Source: Entophlyctis helioformis (lineage: Eukaryota; Chytridiomycota; Chytridiomycetes; Chytridiales; Chytriomycetaceae). Taken from it: a DNA stretch of 64,000 nt. Location: the NCBI GenBank assembly GCA_025526915.1, contig JAHLKH010000007.1:217335-281334 (forward strand). Direction: 5' to 3'. The notes under the pieces were generated by a model. It had not been told where the DNA came from and did no database searches. It saw nothing but the letters and a program-made list of their open reading frames with translations. The position numbers and the translations under genes were made by a program. Below are positions 56,002-64,000 of the stretch, piece by piece. Each line of letters opens with the position of its first letter. The first letter of the stretch is position 1.

Positions 56002-57012
56002 CGTCGTCGTTGTTGTCGTCGTCGTCGAGTGGGATGATCGCAGGCAGTGTGCCGCCGGGCCAAAGTAAACAAACGTCAGTCAGTGGTCTGTTGGCCGCAG
56101 GCACATGCAGGCACATTCACATGCACGGCACAGGCACGGCACATGCAGTTGCGTCGGTGGGAGTGGGCGGCAGCGCACAGACAGGCAGACAGGCACAGCA
56201 AGCACAGCAGGCACGGCAGGCAGGCAGGCAATGCCAGGCAGCGGAATCCCGCACAGCACCGCACACGGACCCAGCAGGCAGCTACCCGGCCACACAGCCG
56301 GCCGCTCTCGGCACCCGGAATCCAGGCACAAGATGATCAGCGGCTGGCCGCCTGCACCAGCACAGAGGGCGTGTGGGGTAGCGAGCCTGCAGCGCATTGC
56401 ATGTGCAGGGACAGAAGACGGCGACCAGCAGCCGCAACCACGGCCGAGTACACACTGCGCCGTACACGCCTTGCGCGGTATGCCACGCCACGGCCCCTCC
56501 ACAACCAGCACAACCAGCACAACCACGACGGTCTCCACGGCGAGGCCTCACCTTGAGCACGGTCGAAATCATGATTTCGTTTCGGTGAGTAACAAAACAA
56601 GAGCACGGGTTGCGCAGAACGACGCCGGCGATGGAACAATGGAAAGTACGCCCGTGCGAGATGCACGCGCTGTAAGAGCGTCCACGTGATGGCGCCGTGC
56701 TTTCAGCGGCGACGAGGCCGTCTGTACTGCGTTTGCATGGTGCACGACCATTGGCATGGCTACGATCTGATGCCGTCGTGTGTGGCATGGCCATTCCAGC
56801 CACGCACAACCACAGACACAACAGCGGCGTGCTCAAGACGTAATGCCCGTTCCTTTCATGCCTAAAACCAACACCACAACCACGATCGTGCGTGTCCTTC
56901 GATGTGCTTCCATGTGTGCCAACTGCTCGGCAACTGCGTAACTGTGTGCCAACTTCCACTCGGCTGCATCTCTGGCATGGAAGTGAACCAACAGTAAGAG
57001 GGAAATGTCACT
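56002..57012. other. Intergenic region, no gene seen
   Basis: This 1,011-bp gap holds the aconitase promoter side and the 3' flank of the next gene. It contains GCAG-type and CACAACCAG repeats (about 56,210-56,232 and 56,500-56,530). ORFs here are short and lack coding character. Confidence 0.5.
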
Positions 57013-58764
57013 TTATTGCCGACGGAAAGTCTTGTTGTAGATCGCATCCACCTCCCATGGTGTGAGCCATGGACTCATGTGCTCGGTCAGCAACTTCTTG
57101 ACCACTGCACGCGGGAAACTCTTCGGATCCACCTCATCCCGCCCACCCGTCACCCACTCGACCACAAACACGTTCTTCTTCAGCTTGAGCTTCAGGATCT
57201 TGTGGACCTTGAGGTCGTCGCCAGTCCTGCCCGGGAACCTCCGTGCCACTGCAATGGTGCAGCGAGGAGCCTTGGTTCTTTGGGTGCGGTCCGCTCGAGG
57301 GCACCAGTCCTGATCTACGACACTCTTAGAGTGGGCGATCGAGGACCGTGCTCCATGAGCAGACACGTCCAAAGAAGCGGCGCTGCCCTTGGGAGGAACC
57401 GGCGACTTGGCGACGTCCGAGGTGGCGGGTGGCGGTGGCGAGGTGGCGGCGGCTTCGATCGGCATGGACGCGACCGCGTCCGTCCAGACGTCCTCGACCA
57501 AGCCAACGACCGAGTCGACTTGGGCCCGAAGCTCCTTGAGTTCGTGTTCGAACTTGGCCTTGTCCTCTGAGTGCGTGGCAACAGCCGAGGCGAGCGACTC
57601 GCGGTCGAGCAGCTGGACTTGAACCATCTTGGCGATGATGTTGTTGGTGTCCTTGAGGTCGCGAAGGAACTTTGTTGAATCGTCCAACATCGAGTCGCGC
57701 AACGAATCTAGCCCGGTCTCCTGGGCCTCGCGCAGGCTGACGATGCCGTCTGCCACGACGCCGAGACCCTTGATGAGGACGTCCCGGTCGTTGGCCCACT
57801 CCGTGCGGAGCTGGTTGAAGGCGTTCTTGAGTGAGAGGTGGCCTTTCGCGCACGAGTGGCGGGCGATGCCGAGCTCCTTCTCGTGCTCGTTCTGTCCGTC
57901 AGCCCATGATGTTCGGAGGGCGGCGAGTTGTTCGGTGTGCTCAGCAAGTTCGAGCTTGAGTAGGTCGACCTCGCGCTTGTGTTCAGCGGCGAGCTCTTCA
58001 CGTTGTCGGACGAGCGACTGCTTGATCAGATTGATTTCGGCCTTGTGTTCGGCGGCGACGGCAGCGGCGGCGATTCGGTCGGAGTTGGCCTGGCGCGCCA
58101 CGAGGCCGAAGCCGATGATCATCAATCCGATAATGATCAATGAATCGAGACGTGTGATCACAACGTGTGTGATGAGAAGGGCGGCGGCCGCGAGCGCGTC
58201 GATCAAATAATCCCACGCGTCCGTCGGTCCCCGCGCATGTGTCGACCCGTAGGTCCCGACGAAGACCTCGACGCCATCAACGGCAGGCAGGATGCATGGA
58301 TGCACAATCATCGGATGCATCTGATGATGCTGCGTCAGAACAACAGACAGCAGACGAGCGACAACAGCCAACAGCAGACAGAGCGACGAGCGAAAGCCTA
58401 ATGCACGAGGACCTACGGTTGCGAGGGACAGGCTGACGCTGAAGCCTTCTTGCTCTGCGCGTGTTGGCAGAGTGGCGACCGCGTCCTTGTCGTCGTTGTC
58501 GTTGTCGTTGTCGTTGCTGTCGTCGTTGTCGTTGTTGTTGCTGTCAAGAGCACTGGGCGGAAAGACGCTCACGGCCGTGCTGCTGTCGGCATCGTCGACG
58601 TCGTTGTTGCTGAAGTTGATGGCCGAAGTGCCAGGCGAGGGCTGCCACTCGCGCGAGACGACCGTGCCCGAGCTGATGGACGGCGGGCGACGAGTTGGCG
58701 GTGGCGCCGTTGTAGGCACGCACGCCAGGAGCACGGCGGCGAGCAAGACGAGAAACGAGAGCAT
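57013..58764 (-). CDS. Coiled-coil membrane protein with C-terminal chromo-like segment, unknown
   Basis: A single exon of 583 residues. The start MLSFLVLLAAVLLACVPTTA is a signal peptide. A disordered luminal part with an Asn/Asp run (SNNNDNDDSNDNDND) follows. There are one or two hydrophobic stretches (LCLLLAVVARLLSVVL and the pair ALAAAALLITHVV / LIIIGLMIIGFGLVA), then about 200 residues of coiled coil (AEHKAEINLIKQSL, EHKREVDLLKLELAEH). A Pro/Ser linker leads to a basic end: KVHKILKLKLKKNVFVVEWV, DPKSFPRAVVKKLL and a final IYNKTFRRQ. The FVVEWVTGG strand recalls a chromo-type beta barrel, but this is a weak resemblance. The TAA stop overlaps AATAAA. No family is recognised. Confidence 0.75.
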   Translation of the reverse strand: MLSFLVLLAAVLLACVPTTAPPPTRRPPSISSGTVVSREWQPSPGTSAINFSNNDVDDADSSTAVSVFPPSALDSNNNDNDDSNDNDNDNDDKDAVATLPTRAEQEGFSVSLSLATVGPRALGFRSSLCLLLAVVARLLSVVLTQHHQMHPMIVHPCILPAVDGVEVFVGTYGSTHARGPTDAWDYLIDALAAAALLITHVVITRLDSLIIIGLMIIGFGLVARQANSDRIAAAAVAAEHKAEINLIKQSLVRQREELAAEHKREVDLLKLELAEHTEQLAALRTSWADGQNEHEKELGIARHSCAKGHLSLKNAFNQLRTEWANDRDVLIKGLGVVADGIVSLREAQETGLDSLRDSMLDDSTKFLRDLKDTNNIIAKMVQVQLLDRESLASAVATHSEDKAKFEHELKELRAQVDSVVGLVEDVWTDAVASMPIEAAATSPPPPATSDVAKSPVPPKGSAASLDVSAHGARSSIAHSKSVVDQDWCPRADRTQRTKAPRCTIAVARRFPGRTGDDLKVHKILKLKLKKNVFVVEWVTGGRDEVDPKSFPRAVVKKLLTEHMSPWLTPWEVDAIYNKTFRRQ

Positions 58765-59318
58765 AGTAGTAGGTGTTGTTGGTGTTGGTGCTGCTGGTGT
58801 TCGTCTCGAAGATGGGTGAAGCCCAGACTGAATGCTCGAACACCTTTTGCTGCAATGCGAGTGCTGTGCCTGTTTGTTGTCTGAGCACGGGTCTCGCCAG
58901 ATGATCTGATCACACTTTGATGATGCACAGTCGTGCTGCCTTTGATAATGATGCTGACGCGTCTCGCAGATGAGAGAGCGCTGCCAATGTCTGGATGATC
59001 CCAGCCGCCGTGCATTGGCGCATCGGCGAGTGGCGGCATGCAGGCTGCTGCGATGCTTGGCTGATGCAAGTGCAGCAGTGGAGCAGCGCATGGCATGCGG
59101 CATGACTCATTGGTCGATGCTGAGTGTGGCTGGCTTTGTCGCCCAGCAGACACCGATGCGCATCAGCTGCGTCTCTGTCCACAGATGCTGCTGTCGCTCC
59201 GTTCAACAGCGAGTGTCTCGTGAGCAGAGCCACGTGGACAGAGTGTCGCCGGATGTCCGTCGTCGGATTCTCATTCTCATTGGGCTTCATGTATGCAAGA
59301 AAGAAACAACACACGTAT
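58765..59318. other. Intergenic region, no gene seen
   Basis: About 550 bp lie between two same-strand coiled-coil membrane protein genes. They contain a 5' flank with AACACCAACAAC-type repeats on the minus strand near 58,780 and no convincing ORF. Confidence 0.45.
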
Positions 59319-60122
59319 TCATTCGGTAGAGTCCAGATAGTCCGATCCAGCCATCAGAATCCCGGCGGCGGCAGTAATGGCGGCAACAGCACCAACAGCG
59401 GCAGATGCGATCGTGCCACGAATCGATAATCCAGCAACACGCGACTTGTCGGTTTTGACTCTCTTGACCTCTGCCTCCTGATCACTAGCGGCCACGGCAG
59501 CCTGTTTCCTGTGCAGAATCTCGAGCTCATCCAGTCGGGCAGTGAGTCGCAGCATATGGGCCTCGGTGCTCGACAGCCGCTCGTTGACTGCATCTGTTGC
59601 TGTCTGCAAGTCGTCAAGCTTGCGTTTGCCACGCTTGGCATCCACGTCCATCAGAACTGTCGAATCAGCCACAGCGGCGGCGAGCTTTTCCACACTCGCT
59701 TGCGTCGACTCCAAGCGGGCAGTCAGATCAGACTCTACACGAGACACCGAGGCAGTTGCCGACTCTCCCAGCCGCGACACGCGGTCTTGGAGCTTCTCAA
59801 CAGTGTCCTTGTGTTGATCCATGGCAGACTGCGTGAGAGTCTGGAGCTCGAGCAACGACGATGCAGTTGCTTGCGTGCGAACGGAAAGGCCGTCGATTGA
59901 CAGTGTATGTGCAGCTAGCTCCAAGTCGTGTGAATTCTGGATAGTCGATACGGTGTCTTTCAGACTGTCAATCTGGTGCTGCAGCAAAAGGTCGTGCTGC
60001 TGGTGTTGCTGTTGTTGAATGTGGACGGCGCCGATCTTGGCTGACGAGCATGGCGTGGCCGACGGTGACAGCATGCCTGCAGAGAATGGGTCCGGAGTCG
60101 GTGGCTGCATGTGCAAAGGCAT
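59319..60122 (-). CDS. Tail-anchored coiled-coil protein, unknown
   Basis: A single exon of 267 residues from ATG 60,122. A Pro-rich start is followed by a Gln/His run, then about 150 residues of heptad coiled coil (LLLQHQIDSLKDTVSTIQ, LQDRVSRLGESATASV, RLSSTEAHMLRLTARLDELE). A basic patch (AEVKRVKTDKSR) leads to one hydrophobic helix, GTIASAAVGAVAAITAAAGI, ten residues from the C-terminus. That is the layout of a tail-anchored membrane protein facing the cytosol. It lies next to, and on the same strand as, the 57-kb coiled-coil membrane protein, suggesting related or partnered functions. No family is recognised. Confidence 0.72.
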   Translation of the reverse strand: MPLHMQPPTPDPFSAGMLSPSATPCSSAKIGAVHIQQQQHQQHDLLLQHQIDSLKDTVSTIQNSHDLELAAHTLSIDGLSVRTQATASSLLELQTLTQSAMDQHKDTVEKLQDRVSRLGESATASVSRVESDLTARLESTQASVEKLAAAVADSTVLMDVDAKRGKRKLDDLQTATDAVNERLSSTEAHMLRLTARLDELEILHRKQAAVAASDQEAEVKRVKTDKSRVAGLSIRGTIASAAVGAVAAITAAAGILMAGSDYLDSTE

Positions 60123-60457
60123 GACCAATCGGCCTGCCTGGTCAGCCCGCGTTCAAGGACACACATCGCGACATGGACTGGGGAAAATGCGCACGAACCT
60201 GGCCGGCGCTGTATGCCAAAATGGCCATCGGTTTGCCGTTATGCGACCCGCCTCCACTGCCACGGCCAAGCCACTTGTTGGCATGCGCTGGTGGAGTGTG
60301 TGGAAATGGGTACTTTAGGTTGCGAAGAGGCGGCTGTTTCTGCAGATTCAGCCATGCAGCATGCGGCATGGTCAGCGACGACACTCTTGGATGCCCCATG
60401 CCATATGGGCCGATGTGCTGCAGATGCTGGCCAGTGGCTTGGCCTCAAGCAGAAAGC

Positions 60458-60667
60458 TTATCGCACCTCGACGACCGTCTTGCCATTGCTAGATCTGGGC
60501 GACGACGCCGTGGACGATGTTGTGCCGAGGGCTGCTGCAGATGCCTTGGGGGAGTGGTAGTTTGTGAGTCCAGTCCGCCTGGCTCTCTCTGCCAGTGCGT
60601 GTGCGTGTGCGTTGCTGTCCTTTGCCTTGGATGCCTTGGCGACCTGGAAGTGGTTGAGTCGCTCCAT
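60458..60667 (-). CDS. Possible small protein of 69 residues
   Basis: ATG 60,667 to stop 60,458 gives a soluble Ala/Ser/Lys-rich peptide (MERLNHFQVAKASKAKD, HALAERARRTGL). It is divergent from CRIPT with a 160-bp gap that could be a shared promoter. Composition looks more like protein than shadow, but no family or splice support exists. Confidence 0.3.
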   Translation of the reverse strand: MERLNHFQVAKASKAKDSNAHAHALAERARRTGLTNYHSPKASAAALGTTSSTASSPRSSNGKTVVEVR

Positions 60668-60829
60668 GACTCACTCGAGGCTGCGGTTTCAACGGAAACT
60701 CTGGTTCGCTCTTCAACGAGAAACTCGAGCTGGCCGTTTTGGTTTGTCCACACATGGCTGTCTGTCTGGCTGTGTTTCTGGCTGGCTGTCTGATGCTGAC
60801 TCTCACCGGCAGCACACATAGGGACACGA

Positions 60830-61129
60830 ATGGTGTGCTCCAAGTGCGAGAAGAAGCTGGCGACGCTCGCTACTCCGGACAAGTGGAAGGAAGGATCCAA
60901 GAACGCCGAGGTCGGGTCGAGCGGCCGCAAGCTCAACGAGAACAAGCTCCTGTCCTCCAAGAACAAGGCCAAGTTTGCGCCGTACGAGGCACGGTGCCGG
61001 GTCTGCAAGTCGAGGGTCACGCAGACCGGCGCACACTACTGCCAGGGCTGTGCATACAAGAACGGAATCTGCGCCATGTGCGGCGTCAAGATCCTAGATA
61101 CCAAGCTATATAAGCAGTCGTCAAAGTAG
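60830..61129 (+). CDS. CRIPT: CRIPT homologue
   Basis: A single exon of 99 residues. MVCSKCEKKLATLATPDKW, KLNENKLLSSKNKAKF, CRVCKSRVTQTGAHYCQGCA and CAMCGVKILDTKLYKQ match CRIPT along its whole length, with four CxxC pairs forming the zinc-binding fold. CRIPT was named for binding the PSD-95 PDZ domain in animals; its deep conservation reflects a role in the minor spliceosome in organisms that have one. Here the C-terminus is KQSSK, not the animal PDZ ligand, so PDZ binding is not expected. Confidence 0.95.
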   Translation: MVCSKCEKKLATLATPDKWKEGSKNAEVGSSGRKLNENKLLSSKNKAKFAPYEARCRVCKSRVTQTGAHYCQGCAYKNGICAMCGVKILDTKLYKQSSK

Positions 61130-61154
61130 CACATGCGGCCGTGTACACTCCACC

Positions 61155-61180
61155 AATGGCGATGGCGATGGCGATGGCGG
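61155..61180. repeat. GGCGAT hexamer repeat
   Basis: About four copies lie between the CRIPT stop and the CCCH gene stop, in overlapping 3' flanks only 57 bp apart. Confidence 0.8.
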
Positions 61181-61186
61181 CAATGT

Positions 61187-62066
61187 TTATTCAACGGACT
61201 GGCCGCCATACAAGGTCCATGGGTTGGGCAGACGTTCCAGAGATGCAGCGTATGAATGGGACCGTGGGTCTGCGCTCGGGTCGGAGCGTGGATCGGCATA
61301 CTCTGGAAGAATAAAGGCCGCAGACGAGGCACCAGAGTCCGGCTGCTGGCGCAGCTGCGAATACGACTGCGAATACGACTGCGAAAACGACTGCGAATAC
61401 GACTGTGAATGCACGCTTGGATGCAACGGAGCCGATCGAGGCCGCGGGTCTGGCAGGAACGGCTCTGCCGATCTGCCTCCAAAGGCAGGAGGGGCAGCAC
61501 CGACAGAAACACCAGACGCGCCTGCCAGTGGCAGTCTGACGCGTTGCTGGCTCTCCCACGTCTCTTGCTCTCGATCCAAGAACCGCTGCTGTTCCTCTGT
61601 GATCGGATCGTGCGAGTACGGACACGCATCGCCATGCCGACACCCGCCCTTTTCCTTCTTGAAGTGGTGGAACACGCACGGCGAGTCCTTGAGATTGTGC
61701 GAGAACGGACACTGCGATCCAGAAAGGCAGCTGCCAGACTTGAAGTAACGACAGACTTGCTTGGACCGCGGATCGCCGCCGGGACCGTCGTGAGAAAAGA
61801 GACACGAGGAGCCAGCGGTGCACTGAAACTTTGCCCAGAATGCACATGGCGGACGGGCCTTGGGCTCTGCCTTGGATTCTGCCTGGGGCGGCCGCGCAGG
61901 CTGCCGTTGTTTGGACCGATCGTTGGCGGGCTGCTTCTTGGATGCCTGTTTCCTTGCAAGCATTGTGGCATTGCCAGTCTGTCCAGTCTGCGTCTGGTGC
62001 TGCCGGTGATCGAGGCCAGGCGGTGATTGTCTGTGGCTAGAGATATCTGGCAGGTGACCTTGCTGT

Positions 62067-62097
<31 letters not shown>

Positions 62098-62509
62098 TCT
62101 TGTTACGCTTCCTCGCAGAGCCGCTCATATGGGAGTGAGGCGAGTGGACTGCCCCTGGCGTCGATGCGTCTCCAAAGGATCGCTTGAGGCTCGATGCTGC
62201 TAGCGCAGAGGGTATAGGGGCTGCAACAGGAACAGCGCCAGGCTCCTCCTCAAGCTCGCCTTCTTCCAGCTCGCCGTCCTCAAGGTCTGCAGCTGGTTCG
62301 GAGCGAGGCCTCGGCGCTGTTGTCGAGTCGGCTTGGCCGTCCACACCGGCACGCTTGCCATGTGCTGCTACACCGGCCACTGCTGCGGCCTCTGCTAGAA
62401 CATCCGCCGAGGCGACCTGCACTGGCATTGACGGCACCATCAGGTCTGGCAGCCCCATGTCTCCATCGTCAAGCTCGTCGTCATCGCTGCCAAACTCGAC
62501 AACATTCAT
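61187..62509 (-). CDS. Triple CCCH zinc-finger protein
   Basis: A single exon of 440 residues from MNVVEFGSDDDELDDGD. An acidic N-terminus with GELEEGELEE precedes a basic Lys/Arg patch, a run of 12 glutamines, and three CCCH fingers: CAFWAKFQCTAGSSCLFSH, CRYFKSGSCLSGSQCPFSH and CVFHHFKKEKGGCRHGDAC-PYSH. A Ser/Tyr/Gln repeat (SYSQSFSQSYSQSYSQ) lies near the end. Finger spacing resembles ZC3H4/ZC3H6/Suppressor-of-sable proteins, nuclear RNA-binding factors that restrain transcription of short RNAs. The family call is moderate; RNA binding through the fingers is well established for the type. Confidence 0.88.
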
Positions 62510-62611
62510 TGTGCAAGGGAAGCCCAAGTCACGGCTCGTCGACAAAGCCGTTGCAACCCAGACCAGCGACGAGTTCATCGGCCTGGCTCAGCTGACTCGC
62601 GGCACGCCGCA

Positions 62612-63019
62612 TCAGCTGCATCCCTCGCCGCCAAGGCTGCGGGCAGTTGACACAAGCGATCGCACGCGGCCAAGCGATCCCTGCATGGCAGCCATTCGTG
62701 CACTTTCGGTTGGGCCAAGAGCCATCAGCTGCCGCATCACGCCGATCCGCGACCGCAGGGTGCTGTTGTCGGCCATGACGGCGTCGAGCATGGCTTCGAG
62801 GCGGCGTGTCTTGGTCTGCTCGATGATCAGGGCAGACTCGCTGGCCTCGAGACGCATGAGGAGGGCCGGCACACAGCCAAAGATGGCGTCCATCTCGGAA
62901 GGCTCGCCTGGTCCTGTGGGGCCGCGATCAGCAGCATCGTGCGCGATGGTCTGGTGAAAGGGCGACGCGAGAGACGGATCGGGACGGAATGCGAGAGTCG
63001 ACGTAGTGCTGGTGTCCAT
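62612..63019 (-). CDS. Small coiled-coil protein, unknown
   Basis: From ATG 63,019 (MDTSTTSTLAFRPDPSLASP) the frame gives 135 residues. These include a heptad helix, MDAIFGCVPALLMRLEASES and LEAMLDAVMADNSTLRSRI, and a Ser/Gly tail. It lies 100 bp upstream of the CCCH gene on the same strand. Upstream exons are possible because protein-like sequence (MAETLGGMRECDSDDDTC) occurs near 63,400-63,350 in another frame. Confidence 0.45.
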   Translation of the reverse strand: MDTSTTSTLAFRPDPSLASPFHQTIAHDAADRGPTGPGEPSEMDAIFGCVPALLMRLEASESALIIEQTKTRRLEAMLDAVMADNSTLRSRIGVMRQLMALGPTESARMAAMQGSLGRVRSLVSTARSLGGEGCS

Positions 63020-63547
63020 AGGCAGCCATAGTCTGCTAGTGCTGCGGGCAGTGCTGCGACAGAGGGAGATGCCTCGCAGGCGGCGGTCTTCCATGGCGCG
63101 CACGCCATGTGGCCGGCCTCGTGTCTCTCGTCCTCAAAGTCATCGTCGGCTGCGCGCACCAGAGCGCTGTTGGGGCATGATCTGTAGTGAGCAGCAGACG
63201 GGCTACTCGTGCCGTCGGTAGGGGCGAGAGTGCGAGCTGGCTTTGGCCGTGGCCGTGGCTGTATGCGAGAGCATGTACGAGGCTGTGGGCGTGTGCATGG
63301 TCGCACTCGGTGAGATCGATGTAGCAGCGGCTTGATCCATGGCGCAGGCTCGTGCAAGTGTCGTCGTCGCTGTCGCACTCGCGCATGCCGCCAAGCGTCT
63401 CGGCCATGCGCGGCCCGCTTGTCTCAACAGCAGCTGGCCATGCGACGCTGCAGATCGTCTGCAGGCAAGGCAAGCGAGACACGCGAGACACTCGAGAAGC
63501 CGCCCTCCCTGGCCATCGCCAAACAGCCAGCGCGTTATGCAGTGCAT
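63020..63547. other. Unassigned region, possible 5' exons
   Basis: Minus-strand sequence near 63,405-63,230 reads as an acidic, His-rich peptide and may be an exon of the 62.6-kb gene or of another one. No splice pair can be fixed. Confidence 0.3.
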
Positions 63548-64000
63548 TCATTGGATGCATAGAGTGCCATCATCGATACATTGCATGCGATGCTCTGGCG
63601 TGATCCATATCGCCAGCATCAACGAGGCGCGATGGAGAACACCGCAAGAACACGGCAAGGAATGGACACACAGCGAGGCTGCATCAGTCGATGAAGCGCG
63701 ACATGCGGCGTGCTCGCGACGGGCGGCGCCGGGCAGGAACGGCATGTCTGCTGCCGTGATCTCTTGGCCTGGAGCCGGGCCGGACGTCGGATCGTCAGTA
63801 GGCGGCTGCGGGTCGCGTCGTTCGGTTGGCGGCGACAGCATGATGTCGGGCAAGTTGGCGGGATCGAGCGGCGCCGGGATGCTGTGCTCGGGCGAGCTCA
63901 TCGAGTACTCGCCGTCGCTGCCAACGCTGAACGGATCTTCTGGAGCCTCGCTGGTCTCGAACGTGCGTCCCACTGCGCTCATGAAGCGTGCAATCACGTT
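63548..64000 (-). CDS. Partial acidic Pro/Ser-rich protein at the window edge
   Basis: The frame is open from the window edge through MSAVGRTFETSEAPEDPFS, GSDGEYSMSSPEHSIPAP, NLPDIMLSPPTERRDPQP and ITAADMPFLPGAARRE. After about 63,700 composition worsens, so an intron probably starts there and the listed stop may not be used. The 5' end lies outside the window or at the Met of MSAVGR. The family is unknown. Confidence 0.4.
   Translation of the reverse strand, partial: NVIARFMSAVGRTFETSEAPEDPFSVGSDGEYSMSSPEHSIPAPLDPANLPDIMLSPPTERRDPQPPTDDPTSGPAPGQEITAADMPFLPGAARREHAACRASSTDAASLCVHSLPCSCGVLHRASLMLAIWITPEHRMQCIDDGTLCIQ

Noticed and set aside
56282..56959. 225-codon minus-strand ORF in the intergenic gap
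   Set aside because: Cys/Arg/His-rich, no domain, and it overlaps simple repeats.

Overview
This is nuclear DNA of a fungus that still builds centrioles, most likely a chytrid (Rhizophydiales or Spizellomycetales grade). The genes are dense, GC-rich and split by many short introns, mostly 55-110 nt, with GTGAG, GTGCG or GTAAG donors and CAG acceptors. The window encodes the centriole WD40 protein POC1 beside the fungal-type 60S assembly factor LOC1, a combination expected of a zoosporic fungus. A Fanzor nuclease, known from chytrids such as Spizellomyces, fits the same placement. The species is an inference.

Layout. 1-0.55 kb: 3' end of a proline-rich SH3-ligand protein. 0.65-1.7 kb: acetoacetate-decarboxylase-like enzyme. 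1.9-10.2 kb: a very large gene that joins AT-hooks, Tudor-knot, PHD, ePHD, ZZ-like and GATA-like chromatin modules to a bacterial-type amino DNA methyltransferase. 10.3-13.9 kb: epoxide hydrolase and a cytochrome b5-acyl-CoA dehydrogenase fusion. 14.3-24.6 kb, minus strand: Rab11, RecQ helicase, a seven-helix membrane protein and the AAA ATPase AFG2. 25.1-29.4 kb: SH3-RhoGEF-PH protein. 29.5-38.0 kb: LOC1, an APE2-type AP endonuclease, a CaMK-like kinase, POC1 and an HDEL thioredoxin. 38.4-41.2 kb: an unidentified coding region with many frame breaks. 41.5-43.8 kb: two unrelated prolyl isomerases in tandem (Pin1 type and FKBP-TPR).

44.1-51.4 kb, minus strand: an island with a Fanzor RNA-guided nuclease directly downstream of a FEN1/XPG-like nuclease gene. 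A tandem array of a 28-bp unit carrying CCAAT boxes lies upstream. 51.9-56.0 kb: Derlin and mitochondrial aconitase. 57.0-64.0 kb: two neighbouring coiled-coil membrane proteins, CRIPT, a CCCH zinc-finger protein and small or partial unknowns.

The two standout systems are the chromatin-reader/DNA-methyltransferase protein, a candidate writer of N6-methyladenine or N4-methylcytosine read through histone context, and the FEN-like/Fanzor pair. Several well-conserved genes carry what look like single missing bases, which points to residual indels in the assembly. Some frame changes are instead explained by very short introns or micro-exons that restore divisible-by-three coding lengths. Exon boundaries are manual and those called approximate should be treated that way.
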